This document shows positions 10,326 to 22,551 of a stretch of 64,000 nucleotides of DNA, piece by piece. The translations under genes and the position numbers were made by a program. The number at the start of each line of letters is the position of its first letter. The first letter of the stretch is position 1. The notes under the pieces were generated by a model, which was given only the letters and a program-made list of their open reading frames with translations, made no database searches and was not told the DNA's origin. Source of the DNA: Pezizomycotina sp. ARF18 (lineage: Eukaryota > Ascomycota); NCBI GenBank assembly GCA_002224055.1, contig AZLU01000124.1:1-64000 (forward strand). Reading direction: 5' to 3'.

Positions 10326-13300
10326 TCCTCTCCCCTAGAATCTATAATTCTATATATATACGGTATTCTAAAGGAACTACCTATAATCCTATACGTACGT
10401 AGTATTTTAAAGCGAAATACTAATAAGTAAAATAAAAATTAAAAAAAAAATAAATCTACGTATAAAGGAAATTTTTTATATGCGAAACGTCTTATAATAG
10501 CTTAAGTAGTATATCTTAGAATATATTAGCGTTATTATATTAAAATAGAGGTAGCTAATTCTTTATCTAGGAATACTTTATTTATCTAATATATAATATA
10601 CCTATAAACTTACTATTACTACTTTTTTCTAGCGCGGTAGTACGTACTTTAATAAGGGATATTATTTAATATACTTTATTAATTAACTTTATAGAAAGAC
10701 GTTTTATAACGCGTTATAACGCGTTTTATAGAGTTCTTATAGAGAAGGCGTTTAGCTTAACGGGTAGCGATTTATATTATATTGTACCGCGCTCTATAGA
10801 GTTTTTTACCGGAAGGCGTTTTTTATATTTCTATTTTAGGAGCGTATATATATATAGTTATAAGCTATAGCTATTTACTTAGGAGATATTAAGCTAAGAC
10901 ATAATATTATAATATAGTAATATTTTTTAATATTATAGAGTCTTATTTAAAGTAGAAAAAAATTTTTTATAAAACTCCTTTTCCTTCTCTTTTTTAAGAA
11001 GGTTCTCTTTCTTCTATATACGATATATCTTATACTAGTTTACCTCTTCCTTTAAATTAACCTTTAGCTTTAGTTTTTAGAGTTCCCTAAAAAAAATTTC
11101 CTATATTTTTTTTTTTTTTAAACTGCTATGCTTCCGCTTTTTCTAGTAATATAGCGACCTTTTATAACTATATTATTAATTTTATTAAGACGGCTATTAT
11201 TAGTACTAATAGCCTTTTCTAGTATTAATATAAAGTTTATATTACTATTGGTTATGTTTATTATTATAATAGTAACGCTAAGTATACTCGCTATACCGCG
11301 CGTTAATATAATTATACTTAGAATAGCGTTAACTATATCGCTATAATTCTTTAGGCTAAGCCCTAGCTTACCGATAATAATTCTCTAATATAGTAGTCTA
11401 TACTAATAATACGCGTCTTATCCGGCGTTATAGTAACGCGCCCTCTTTATAACTATAGTTATTTTAAGGTAGTTTTATAGCCCGCCGGTATTACTTTAGG
11501 TAAAGTTTAGATCCTTACCGCGTAGGCGTATACCGGTAGCTACGCGAACCACGTCTAGGCGCTAGAAACTACCTCCGCTATCTATACCGTATTAATCGTC
11601 GCTTTTAATATTTTTCTCGCTACTACTCCTAACGCTATAGTCTTTAATACCCTCGCTACCGACGTTATATAGCTCTAATAAGCTATTACTAGGATTAACT
11701 CCTATAATTATATTACGCCTCCTATCGCCTATCCTCTATATACCGCGTATATCTTTGCCGCCGGCTATACCGGACTTTATAATAATCCTTTACTTTTTTT
11801 ACCGGCCTAGTGCCCGTAGTACGCTACGTATATACTTAGCGCTAGCTACGCTAGCGCCTATAATAATTCTACGCCTCCTACCTACGCGTAGGCGTAATAT
11901 AACCTCGTTATAGAATATAATAGCGTATATCTTAACGCGAATAGCCGCGAGAGGTATAGTTATAGGTACTAAAAGGTAATCTATTATAGAAGGTATTTTT
12001 AAAATAAATAAATATTACGTAGTTATCTAAGGGAAGAGGAGAATAAGTATAGCGAGGTAGCTTATATTAATTCGCGTTTCTATATTTTTTTTTATATAGT
12101 CAGGATATCTAACGGTTAAAAAAAGATATATATAGTTTTAGAAAAGACTAAACTTATCTATTATTTTAAGCTCGCGTAATTACTTCTTTTTTTATAACGC
12201 GTTCCGCGTTAACTAGCCTAACTAGCGAAATAATATTTTATAAGCTCTATTATATATTTTTCTCTTCTACTATTAAGTTCTAAACTTATTATAAAATAAT
12301 AATGACTTATTTTAAAGCGAGGAGCTTTAAAACGCGCTAACCTATATTATATTAATTTATTAACTATTAGGTTTTATACTTATAACGATTTTTTTATTTT
12401 TTAAGCTATTAACTCCGCGACCGGTATCGCTACGTATTTACGTTAAAGAGACTTAAATTACCGCGGCTAGCTACCTAGAGTATAATAATAAAGAGGTAGC
12501 TTATCTTTTTTTTAATTTCTTAGTTAAGACGCTATAATAGGACGCCGACTATTACTTTAAATTATTTAGCGTAGAATAGATCTATTTATCTAGTATACCT
12601 ACTTTTAATTTATCTTTTATATAAACTAGTTTTTTATAATCGTTATAGACTACTAAATTATATATTCTTATACTATACCGACCTATCTTAAGGCAATTTA
12701 GTAATAACGATATCTCTTAGTTATATAAGAGTAGCGTATTCTCGCTAAAATTACTTTAATAGATTATTTCTTTTAGTTATTAATAACACCTTTATTATTA
12801 TCGTCGCGTATCGCCTATCTTTAGATAGACGCGATAAACCGAGGAATTTTAGTTCGATCTATCGGTTTATATATACGCGTAATTTCTACTCTAAATTTAC
12901 GCGATATACCTTATATCCGCTCGATATACTTTTTTCTATTATAATCGACTATATAGTATTATACCCCTTCTTATAAGGTAATATATATTAATACTATTAA
13001 TAAGGTTTAGGACTACTTACCGCGTACCCTAAATAAGTCTCTTTTTCCCTCTATCCCCTAACTAGATTACTAATTAACTAGTATAGTACTATACTTCTTT
13101 TTTATTAGATATAGGAATCTACGTTTTAGCGAGGAGGTATATATTAATAGTAGTACTATCGATAGGGTTTTTAGGGGTAATAATTATCTTAGTTAACTTA
13201 TTAGCTTATACCTAATTAAGTCTCTTTATCTTCTTTATTCTCTAAATTTTTATTAATTAAATTATAGATAGATCGACCGTTCTCGTTCTTATAACGAAGC

Positions 13301-13447
13301 TAAAAAAAAAATTTATACCGTTATAATATAATAAGGCTCGTATTAACTCGAGAAACGTTACTTTTTCTAAGTATCGGTCGGACCTTAATTAGTTTCACTA
13401 TAATATAACTATCTAATAGCTAACGAATTATAAATAACTAGTTATAA

Positions 13448-13639
13448 TATAAGGGACTTACTAAGGACTCGGTTAAAGTCGGTAGGCCTTTTACTAATAA
13501 TATAGGGTAAAAGGTATATATTAAGTATTACTTAGAATAATTAGTAGTAAACTAGTAATAGTTAGGCTATAGTGTTAATACTATTAGGGTTAGCAACCCT
13601 AGTAGTACGTGCCGTGCCGAGCCTGCCCGATGCCTAATA
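13448..13639. repeat. Right long terminal repeat
   Basis: Direct repeat partner of 10124-10325. Its right half is less TA-rich (GTACGTGCCGTGCCGAGCC) than the left copy, so the two repeats have been hit unevenly by C-to-T type change. It is followed by GATAA. Confidence 0.85.
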
Positions 13640-14470
13640 GATAACGCTTATAATTTTACCTTTAAAAAAGATAACTAACTTACTTTTATTATTAATTATA
13701 ATCCTACCCTATATTATTAAACTAAAGCGGCTACTTCTAAAAGTAGTAAATATATTTCTAGCTTATAGGCTATCCCTAGATAATACTAGATACGGCGTAC
13801 TTTATTACTTAAAGTAGAATAAAATAAAGCTTTATTAATATAAATTCCGTTATTAAAGTCTATATTTTTATTATTTTAAGTATATTAATTCTTTTATTAT
13901 GGTAATTTTACTTAGTAAAGACGCTATAACGAGCTCAATATTAAGAGATTTCTATTTTACGAAGTTCTTATTAAATTATTAATTTAGACGTATAAGATTA
14001 GGTAGGATCTTAATTATTAAAATAAGTAATTTCGTTAAGAGTAATAAAGCGATATTAAAGAGCGATAGCGCGGAGTTAAGTCCGGCTTACTTAAGTTAAG
14101 AATTATATTACTCCGGTACGACCTAATTAAAGGTTAATTAGTTCTTTAAAAATTATAGATAGATCTAATAGAGGTACGTTCTTAAAATAAAATAAAGGGA
14201 ACTAGATAACTAGTACGCGATAAAGCTTATATAGAGGCTCTCTTATAAGTAGTATAATATTATCTTTAATATTAGCCTACTATATCGATTAGGAGAAAGT
14301 ATCTAAGAAGCTAAGTCGAGCTTTATATTAAAGACTAAAGCTATCGATATTACGAATTTAATATATTTTATTTTTATATTATTTTTAAATCGTAATATTA
14401 ACAATAAAGGGACGTATTATATTTTAAAATATTATATTTAATTATTTATATTAATATCTATTATTTACTA

Positions 14471-14548
14471 TATTTTAAGAATTTTAGGGGTTCTAACGAT
14501 ATCCTAACTTAGAGTTAAAGTTATGTACTATACGTTGGTCACCACCTG
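14471..14548 (-). repeat. Right terminal inverted repeat of the DNA transposon
   Basis: Reverse-complement partner of 9575-9652. It ends CGTTGGTCACCACCTG and is followed by TA at 14549-14550. Confidence 0.9.
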
Positions 14549-14550
14549 TA

Positions 14551-15230
14551 CCTAGCGAATACGAACTCTTTTGTGCTTTATACCCATGCTTCGATTGAAA
14601 AACGTAAGATGAGCTCATTAGAGGGGTTCGTGCGACGGATCACACATCCTATCAAGAATTGAATGGCCTTCGCCGTCTTCAATTTCCGAGAGTCTAGAAA
14701 AGGGTTACGATAACTATATATCGCTTGTACTCCAAGCAAGCCCAATAACTAGCTCAATCGATAGATCTAACAAAGAGTTTCGTACTCGAGACAACTTAGC
14801 TATCAAACAAACATTTCGAGATTGCAGGTTGCGATTACGGCAGCGAGATGGAGTCGTATCGGGAAATTTTTTTTTTACGCGTCGCTGATCGGGTCAAGCC
14901 GACGGCTCCAAACGGTTAGCGTGCTTCTTCGAGTATAATCTCAGAGGGCGGTGCGGTCGGCTACGGGTACGGCATCCAATATTTCTGAATTATAATATAA
15001 TAGACTCTCATATCAAACAACTCGTCGTTTGATCTACTCTCTCCTGACACATATTCGTTCTTCGTCTCGATACATATCACCAAGAGACACGTTGAGGAAA
15101 ATGAAAACCAACGCCCCCAGACCTATATTCATGTATTTAAGCGCTCTCAAGTGCCCCACCGGACCTCCGTGGACGGTTTCTGGTTTTGTTTCCCAGTTCC
15201 GAAATCGGTATTTTTGCTTATCTGCTCGTA
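14551..15230. other. Displaced upstream region of the IgE-binding-like gene, otherwise unassigned
   Basis: Before the transposon arrived, this sequence was joined directly to the 5' side of the leftward gene now starting at 9540, so it should contain that gene's original promoter. No gene is recognised. Composition returns abruptly to normal at 14550, which marks the boundary of RIP damage. The right end may carry the promoter and first codons of the next gene. Confidence 0.45.
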
Positions 15231-15453
15231 ACGGAGGCTCAAATCCCTCGCAATCATTGGCGGGGCAAAGCCTTGTGGGGGAAATGAACCAGTCTGCCTG
15301 CAGTATTGCTCAGCCTCGCTAGCTGCGGAGGATTGCCATCGCGCAGTTGATCCAGAAACAGATTTATCATCCCTCGTCAACAACTTGCTGGTGAAGCAGT
15401 TTCTCCAACCGCCCCTCGCTATTCTCACGGACCTCGAACCTGGCTACTTAACG

Positions 15454-17347
15454 ATGGATGCCCTTGCCGGAGAGACCCATATCCCGAGTCCTGGTTCTGA
15501 GAAGAGCGACACCGAAGCTGTCGAAGCGTCGGAAAACGAAACGGTTACCAAGGCTGAATTGCCGGAGCAAGAATCATCGGACAAGGAGTTCCAGGGGATA
15601 TGAGACCACAACCACGACGATCTACTACGAGACTCAAGCCCGGAGGATTTACAGTTGAGATTCGATAAGAAGAATAGAATAACAAGTTCTGTACGGGCAG
15701 GGGAGACAGCGAAGCATCGACGGTGGAAATCCAAAGGCTCGGAGAAATCACCAATGCTAAATCTCTTCCCCTCGAGGCCTGGAGGAGCAAAGAGCCCCTC
15801 AGAAGGCAGCATGAGGAGTCCCAGGTCTCCAAAGAACCCGAATCCCATCTTCGGAGAATGCCGAGTCCTCCTGCCACGCCTACTTCCCCTCTCTTCGCCG
15901 ACCAGGGGCTCGAAATCAAAACCTTCGGCGAAGCAGGTTAAAAATGCTGGCCGGCGATATCGTTGTTCTCTTCGACAGTCTGGCGCCGGAGGAAAGTCTT
16001 GAGGTGAACGATCTCGACATGAACATAACAGAGTTCTTCCGCGGTAAGGTTTACAAAGCAATAGCAGCGAAAGATTGGTTCGGAGCAGAGACCGTCCTGA
16101 AAGAATTCATCATCAAACTCAAAACCGTCTTGCCTAGCACGGACCCAACCAACCCGCAGAAAACCCTAGGGCTGTCTTCAAGTGGACCATAATGCTTGCC
16201 GGTGCCAAATACCAGCAATGCGATTTCGACGGGCACTTAGAACCCTTACGTCTCTAGAGAGTGACGACGGCCATCTTCAGGACTGAGGAACTATCTTCAC
16301 GCTCGTCTTCTTCTACAAATTTGAAGAGAGTTAGAACAGGCTAGGGGCTTATGCTTGCAAGTGATCACGAAGGACAATAGGAACGGACTAGTATGGCAGA
16401 GTGCACGCGGTTGATGGCCAATATATTGGACGCTATGGGCAGGAAGATTGAAGCCGAATTCTACCGCTCGAAATTAGCCTCGCAACAAACGAATCCTCTA
16501 ATACTTCCACCAAGGCTTGAAAGGAATCGGGCTCCGGCTTCGCCTCGGAAGCCCTGTTTAAGGAGACAGAGCTTTCCCCTGACAGTCCCACTCCCCAGCC
16601 TATTGTAGAGATAAACCAAGAAGCGGCTACCAGGAGCAGCGTTCCTGAGGAGATCGCTCTCATCAAAGGTCGGCCGACGATAAGCTTTCGAACACATCTA
16701 CGCCCCTACCGATCGGAACCAAGTTGTACGATAGGTGGTCACCATCTTATCCTGCCTTCCCATCCGAAAAGACTATCAGTGACCTCCTCCGCCCGTTCAG
16801 CCTTCGAATCCAGCACTTCTTATGCCTTGACGGAAGCATCATTAAGGTTTTAGGGTCCGAAAGAGACGTGGAAAACGCTTGCAACGCGGCCTCAAGAAGG
16901 ACGGAAACGAGATGCTGGGACTTCTATTGCTTCTTGGTAAGTGAGATCTACGGCCTATCACAGTCCGTTGAAGAAGCGGTAGTTGACATCGTGATAATAT
17001 TCAGACATTCGGTCCAAGAGACTTTCAAAGGAGACGGTAACAGAAACGCTCTGATCACCGCCGTCAGAAATGGCCACACCAACATAGTTCAGATGCTTTT
17101 GCACGACAACAGGCTCGACATCGACGAGATGGATGGTTACGGTTGGACGGCCCTAATGTATGCCGCACACTACGGTAATATGATGTTGGTTAAGATGTTA
17201 ATCGAGTCTGGGTCCAACGTAACTTACGGCGTGGGAAACCTAGCGGCGGGATCACTCGACTCACCCTTTATGCTAGCGATCAAGTCTAATCGCAGCGAAG
17301 TCGCGGATCTTCTTAAGAATGGTTCTAAGGTGGAATCTAGAGTATAA
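15454..17347 (+). CDS. TPR- and ankyrin-repeat protein, frame-disrupted
   Basis: The open frame around 15454 (MDALAGETHIPSPGSE) is acidic and disordered. It can be followed upstream without a stop to about 15238, through a cysteine-bearing stretch (CGGNEPVCLQYC), so the true start may lie there. TPR-like helices follow: VYKAIAAKDWFGAETVLKEF (about 16050), AKYQQCDFDG (about 16208), and ECTRLMANILDAMGRKIEAE (about 16400). The C-terminal part has ankyrin repeats: NALITAVRNGHTNIVQMLL, GYGWTALMYAAHYGNMMLV, and SPFMLAIKSNRSEVADLL, ending KVESRV at 17347. Such proteins are common in Pezizomycotina and act in protein-protein contact; a precise function cannot be given. It changes frame several times and includes a poorly conserved middle. 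It could be a decayed relative of the NLR-type repeat proteins. Confidence 0.6.
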
Positions 17348-18049
17348 AGAGCACAATGGGCATTGTCAGGCCCCGCACGAAGTTTCGCATGGCGCAAGTT
17401 CTCTCGAAACATCCGGTGCCTTTTGATCCAGAGGCCGGTGATGAATCGTTATCAGACTAATCCTTTCGAACCCCTCTATCCTATCCTATTTTCTTGTAAA
17501 CCCGTTTAATTGAGGTTTTTGTAATAGTAATTTCATAACTGTTATATCATGTCAACAACCCTAGCTATATATATAGTAATATAAATATACCTAAACCAAC
17601 CCCCTCTCTTCAAGGATGTATGCGCAGATTCCTCGTGAGTGCGAGGTCGTTCGGAAACGCCGGCGCAAGCCTTGCTGCAACATTCCCACATCCCAGCCCA
17701 ATCATGGAAGGGGATCCAGGTGTGGCCGTTCGTCATTGGTCAGCAGTGGCGAACTTGCAGGTTGAGCCGCTGTTGGAGGCTCAAGAGCGTCATGCTCTCT
17801 TGTTCAGGGTACAACGGCAAGCCCCGCCAATTCAAACTCAATTCTCTTAAGGATTGACCGAGGCTCTGTGTCGACGAAAGCGAGAAGGCAGGAAAGCGCG
17901 GAAGGCTGTGGTTTTGCTGCAGACTTTCCCCCTCATTTCGTCAATTGATTGAGTTCAGTGAGTGGTGCGCGGTGTTCTCGAGATCATTTCATCACTTTCA
18001 TCATTTTCTTTGATGGCGTTTCTTAATCTCCGCTTCTCTATAAGATAAG
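17348..18049. other. Intergenic, nothing recognised
   Basis: This is the 3' flank of the TPR/ankyrin gene and the leader of the large gene at 18050. Short overlapping open frames (17542-17857) show no motif. The last 150 bases are pyrimidine-rich, as expected for a leader. Confidence 0.4.
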
Positions 18050-21000
18050 ATGCCTATAAATATCGTGGTTGATCATACGGAGAGCGTCCTTGGCTCAGAC
18101 TTATCGTCTCGCGCGGCATCGTTCGTCAACATCGAGAACGCACCGAACAGCAGCTTTGCAATCAGCGACAGCGACGAGGAGAGGCTGGCCGAGGAGGATT
18201 ACGGCACCGACTATTACGACGAGAGACCGAGGGGCGACGCTGTTCAAGTTGATAATCCTAATCAGGGCCACCAAGCGCTTCTCCACCATCGGACACCACG
18301 ATCGAGGACCGCGTGAGAGAAGTAGACTCTGACTTTGACGAGGCTGCGTTTTCTCGCCGGCAACGTGAAGGGTAATGACACAATGACGGTGTCTGAACAC
18401 CAGCCTATAGTTGCAGAAGAAAATCGTGGCAGAATCGAAGAAAATGAGCCTTATACTCCGGTGGAGCAGAAGTTTGTCCCCGAGCCTAGTCACGCGCACC
18501 CGCCGAGGCCGTGACCTTGGAAGATGTGGAAGATGAAGTTTTCAAGCGCCTCTCACCGCAAATGAAGACCAAGCGAGCGCATCTAAATCTTCCGAACAAC
18601 CTTTGCTCCAGGCCCCAGAACAGACTTGTTTCCCCCAGTGGAACGACGGATGAATGAGTCCCCAAAGCTTATCTCCACCAAACAAACCCCACGCCTTGCT
18701 CCAGCGTCGCATGGCGCGCGCCGCTAGCGCCAATGCCACCGACGTGACAGACTTCGACAGTCCCCCACCAAGGACATCGCATCCGATGAAGACGAACGGT
18801 TCGTCGGGTTCTCTTATCCGCTCCGCACCTCGTAAGCGCGATCGACCCAAAACGCCGAAGTCTAGCCGTCGCCATCCTAAACACACAGACAGCGCAAGTC
18901 CGACGCGACTGTATGCTATGTATGGGGATCCAACGGTTTTCCAAGTGCCGAACGACTCCGAGCGATCATTACCTCAACAGGTGCAAAGGATCGACGAATC
19001 CCCAAAGGGAACAAGCGGTGTAGGCTCGTCTCCCATCCGTTCAGCTACCTTCAACTTGAAAGAAAAATCGAAAAAGCATGAGAGTTCTCGACTTCGGCAC
19101 AGCGAGTCTGCGGGAGAAGATTTTAGTCCACAGAGGAGAAATAGCCGCGCTATGACGAAAGTGGTTGCTCGAAGTCCGAGTCCGAGTCCTGTGCGACCAG
19201 CGACTCCGAAGCCCAGAGAAATACATAAAACCAAGTCTTCGTACATGCACGAGTTAGGACTCCAGAACCTCTAATAGACCTTGAGGAATCTCCATTGAGC
19301 AAGCCTCTGCAACGAAATCCTGGCAGTTTTTTCTTCCCGAGAGCGAGAACAAGGAGAGTGAGCACACTGGCAAAGTTCTGCCTTACGTGCCGCCGAAATC
19401 TCACCGAGAAGCGTTATACAGGTGGGCGGGAGACAATTATCCTCGCCTACCTGGTGAACCGCCCGTACTGGTGGCTTCGAAGGTAGATGCAAGTTCGCAA
19501 TCTCGACCGCCGCGTCGAAGGTCAACAGAGAAGGTTGTTAGCGTTGATGCCCAACCTGTAAATGATCGCAGCAACGTTCGAATGGCCCCTACGCAAATCC
19601 GCCCCCTCTTCCTCCGACGGCGTCTTTGAACCCAGGAAACTATTATGATTTAGAAATAGAGATGGTTCAGCAATTGCTGGGGAAAGTTCGAAATGAAGAT
19701 GTAACTTTGGAAGACGACAAATCGAGGGGAGAACGGATTCTTATACTGGAAGAACGATTACGGGATTTACATTCCCAGCGCGCTGCGAATATCCGAGCCT
19801 CCGCGATCCATAACGCTGGAGGTCAATGGGGCCAGCCTTCATGGCCACGGTCACACCCTCCCCCAGTGCAATTGCACCCTCAGGCTCCCTTCTATCCTCA
19901 GAATCCCACTTATGGCCGGGCTCACGGCCCCCGTTCTACTATGGACCTCCGAACCCCTCCGTTGCTCCCGCCAGTTATAACGGGTACTTTCCAACCCCTC
20001 CCGGCTACAGGGGCGTTGCTCCGATTCCACGCAACCGTGGAATATGCCTCCTGCTACTGGCATCGTGCTAGTACCGACCCGGCATACCCCGTAATACCTC
20101 CCGAGGTTGGTTATGGTAGTGGCACGGGCTTTCCACCACCACCGGCATATCGAGGCCTCCACTGGGATGCCACCACCACACCCGGTCAGCCTGACGTGCA
20201 CATAGAAGCGGAATTACACCGACGGAGAACGGCGGCCCAGGCGGCCAAGCGCAGAGCATAGAGCGCGCCAAGAGCAACTGTGGCGCCAACACCAGATGCG
20301 AATGGAAGAAGCACGCCGCGGAAATGGCCGAACCCGGGCCCCCCAAGCGCAAAGGTATCAATATCGTGCACGTGATAGACCACGAGGATTCATATGCATC
20401 ATCAACTGACTCGGAGAGCGACGACCTTTATACCCCGCACGCCCTGCACCGAGTTCCACAGTTCCAGTGAGGACGAAGCAACACAGCTTCTTAAGCTCCC
20501 TGCCAAACAGCGCCCAGGGAGGAAAGTTGAACCCGCAGACAGCTTCAGGAAGAATCCACCATCGACTCAGCCAGTAACTCCAAGAAGACGAAAAAAGAAG
20601 GAAAACCCGCCTCAGTCCGGGCGCCAGAGCTGGCGCAAACCTTCGATCCGCCATCCGCCGTTCCACAATCCGCCCCGAAAGTAGCGCCAGCAATAAAAAG
20701 TTTGTGGTTACTGCACCGGTTGCAAGTTCCAGCTCCAATTCAAAGCCTCATCCCAGAAATCGAAACCGGTCTCAAGAGGCTGGAGCCCATCGATCCGTCG
20801 GATCAGCCCATAGTTAGGTTTAAATCGCCGGTTCTGGAGTCCACGCCGGAGATTCTCTCAGCGCCACTACGTCACAGTATTAATAAGGACAGCGCGCAAT
20901 CATACATCACAGGCAAATCGAACAATGCAACCAAGTCATCGCTGAAGCCTGCCCCATCTCAGGAACCCATTATCACTCTTGAGCCTGAACCCGAGGCAGA

Positions 21001-22551
21001 TACCGTCGAGCTAACTGAAGAAAAGCCTGTCGGACTAGGGCTGGGTAAAGGCGATAAATTCTCCGCCTCAAAGACGAATGTATCCAGTGCACAACACACC
21101 CTGCCAACGCCGAGCCGGAATTGAAGAAGCTCTCAAAGAGGCCAACATGGATGTCCATGGACGGAGTGGGCTAGTGCTCTCGTGAAGCCCAGTAAAACTA
21201 CTTCATCGGCTGGACCCTCCGATAGTCAATCATCTATGTCCAGATATTCAGCCGCAGACCAGATTGGAAAATAAGCCAAGAGATGCGCAAAGCAGTAAGG
21301 AAGTTAATATGGGAAAACCTGCCTGATGGTGAGAAAGAGCGGAATATCGACGGTTATTGCCGTTACGTTCAGGATGAGCTCGAGGGCTTGGGGGTCAAAG
21401 TCACACACCCCCACGACCTCCATCATAATCAAGGCCGGGGCATGTTCCACTTGGACGGGTTGACCTCGCTGTTCTGCGTGACTTACGCGACGTGCTGCGG
21501 CATTGGAGCGCGGGTAGACCGGTCGACTATGGTCACCTTCCAGACATGGCCGACGAATCGTCCATGCCGCTCTATCAGCATCTCAGCTACGAGAATCCAG
21601 GGCTCTGCGTGACCGCCATGCGACAACGTTTCATTGCCATCGCTTTCTGCTGGCAAAAGCTGCAGGGCTATCTTGACCCGATCCTGCCCCTCAAAATACC
21701 AAAACAAGACCTTGAGCTGCGGATGACTCCGCTGACTGACAGGCAACGCTACCCTCATGGGTATCTGCTGCGTTCATCCCTACTCCCTAGTCAGAGCGAC
21801 TTTAAGCATCCCGACTGTCGCTCCCAAAGGATTTCGTGTTCCGGCCGAAGACGTATAATATAGGAAGCATAATGAATCTTTCCGGCTTGAAGTTACGCTG
21901 GACTGACCGCATCGAAGAGCATTGGTCCTTGACGACCGGATGGGCACGGTATCTCTCTTCCGGTTTGCTTGCCTCTGCGTTGTAAACAAGCATATCCAGG
22001 CGTCAGTGCGGCTTCCGCCCACCTCTACTACAATTCCAAGTTCCCATGGTAAGTTGAGGTCCTCCTTAACAACGCTCTAATCCCGTTCAGCAGCGATGTC
22101 CTAGGGAGCTCAAGCCCCAAAGCCTTCAATCTACAGTATTTCTAACATCCCCCAGCAGCAACACTTCCACACCATATGAGTACACCTGGGAGATACTCCT
22201 CACGTACAACCTCCTTTTCTCTACACCCGCATCCCAGAAGATCTTCCGGGACGAGTACAAAGAGAACGCTTTAGACGATGAGTACCTACTCGAAGCTTGT
22301 ACCCAAAAGACGACGAAGGCGTTTCAACAGACAGGATATCCTATAACCGATTTTCCATTCTTCGCGGAGAGGCTATGCTTGCTTGACAACTTTTTCAAGC
22401 AGGCAAAGCCGGGAACGCTACGTCAACTCTTCTGGACTCACGGGATACCTTGCAGTGGTACACCTTTATCATAGGGATGGCTGTTTTTACGCTGACGATT
22501 GTGGGGCTCATACTCGGCGTACTGCAGACCGTCGCGTCGTATTGGCTTTGA
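18050..22551 (+). CDS. Very large disordered protein with conserved C-terminal domain and one membrane helix
   Basis: The start gives MPINIVVDHTESVLGSDLSS, followed by a long, low-complexity, Ser/Pro/Arg-rich region to about 21280 in changing frames. It includes FKRLSPQMKTKR, a basic nuclear-localisation-like block (PRRRKKKEN, about 20580), a proline/glycine/tyrosine-rich stretch at 19820-20190, and EPEPEADTVELTEEKP. From about 21283 a folded domain appears: REKERNIDGY-like, RPVDYGHLPDMADE, LYQHLSYENPGL, MRQRFIAIAFCWQKLQGYLD, PHGYLLRS, and after an intron near 22049-22160, YTWEILLTYNLLF, KIFRDEYKENALDDEYLLEA and TDFPFFAERLCLLDNFF. The end has SRDTLQWYTFIIGMAVF plus a hydrophobic helix and a stop at 22551. 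This C-terminal layout recurs in uncharacterised Pezizomycotina proteins. It could be two genes, but the linker reads as one protein. Confidence 0.6.

Larger units (their letters stand above)
10124..13639 (-). mobile_element. RIP-degraded LTR retrotransposon nested in the DNA transposon
   Basis: Two direct repeats of about 200 bp bound a 3.5-kb element, and the 5 bases GATAA occur on both sides (10119-10123 and 13640-13644), a proper target-site duplication. A pyrimidine tract (TCCTCTCCCCT) sits just inside the left repeat; on the other strand this is a polypurine tract. That suggests the element points leftwards, with repeat ends that were originally TG...CA. The interior is heavily TA-biased and looks broken throughout, with no readable gag or pol, so Copia versus Gypsy cannot be decided. 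It is younger than its host transposon but old enough for both to have been mutated by RIP. Confidence 0.82.
9575..14548. mobile_element. RIP-degraded Tc1/mariner-like DNA transposon, split by an LTR element
   Basis: Both ends carry inverted repeats of about 78 bp starting CAGGTGGTGACC, with TA directly outside each end (9573-9574 and 14549-14550), a target duplication typical of the Tc1/mariner/pogo group. Removing the LTR insertion and its duplicated 5 bp leaves about 1.45 kb, a normal size for that group. The inside is extremely TA-rich with long runs of TpA, and no transposase frame survives, as expected after RIP. The two inverted repeats differ at only a few sites, some of them C/T changes. 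The superfamily rests on the ends and size only, because no protein can be read. It inserted just upstream of the secreted-protein gene at 9540. Confidence 0.85.

Noticed and set aside
9650-14470. Search for host genes inside the TA-rich block
   Set aside because: No open frame of useful length exists; the whole block is explained by the two nested, degraded elements.
15444-16061. 205-residue minus-strand open frame
   Set aside because: It is the complement of the TPR/ankyrin gene region and has no family features.
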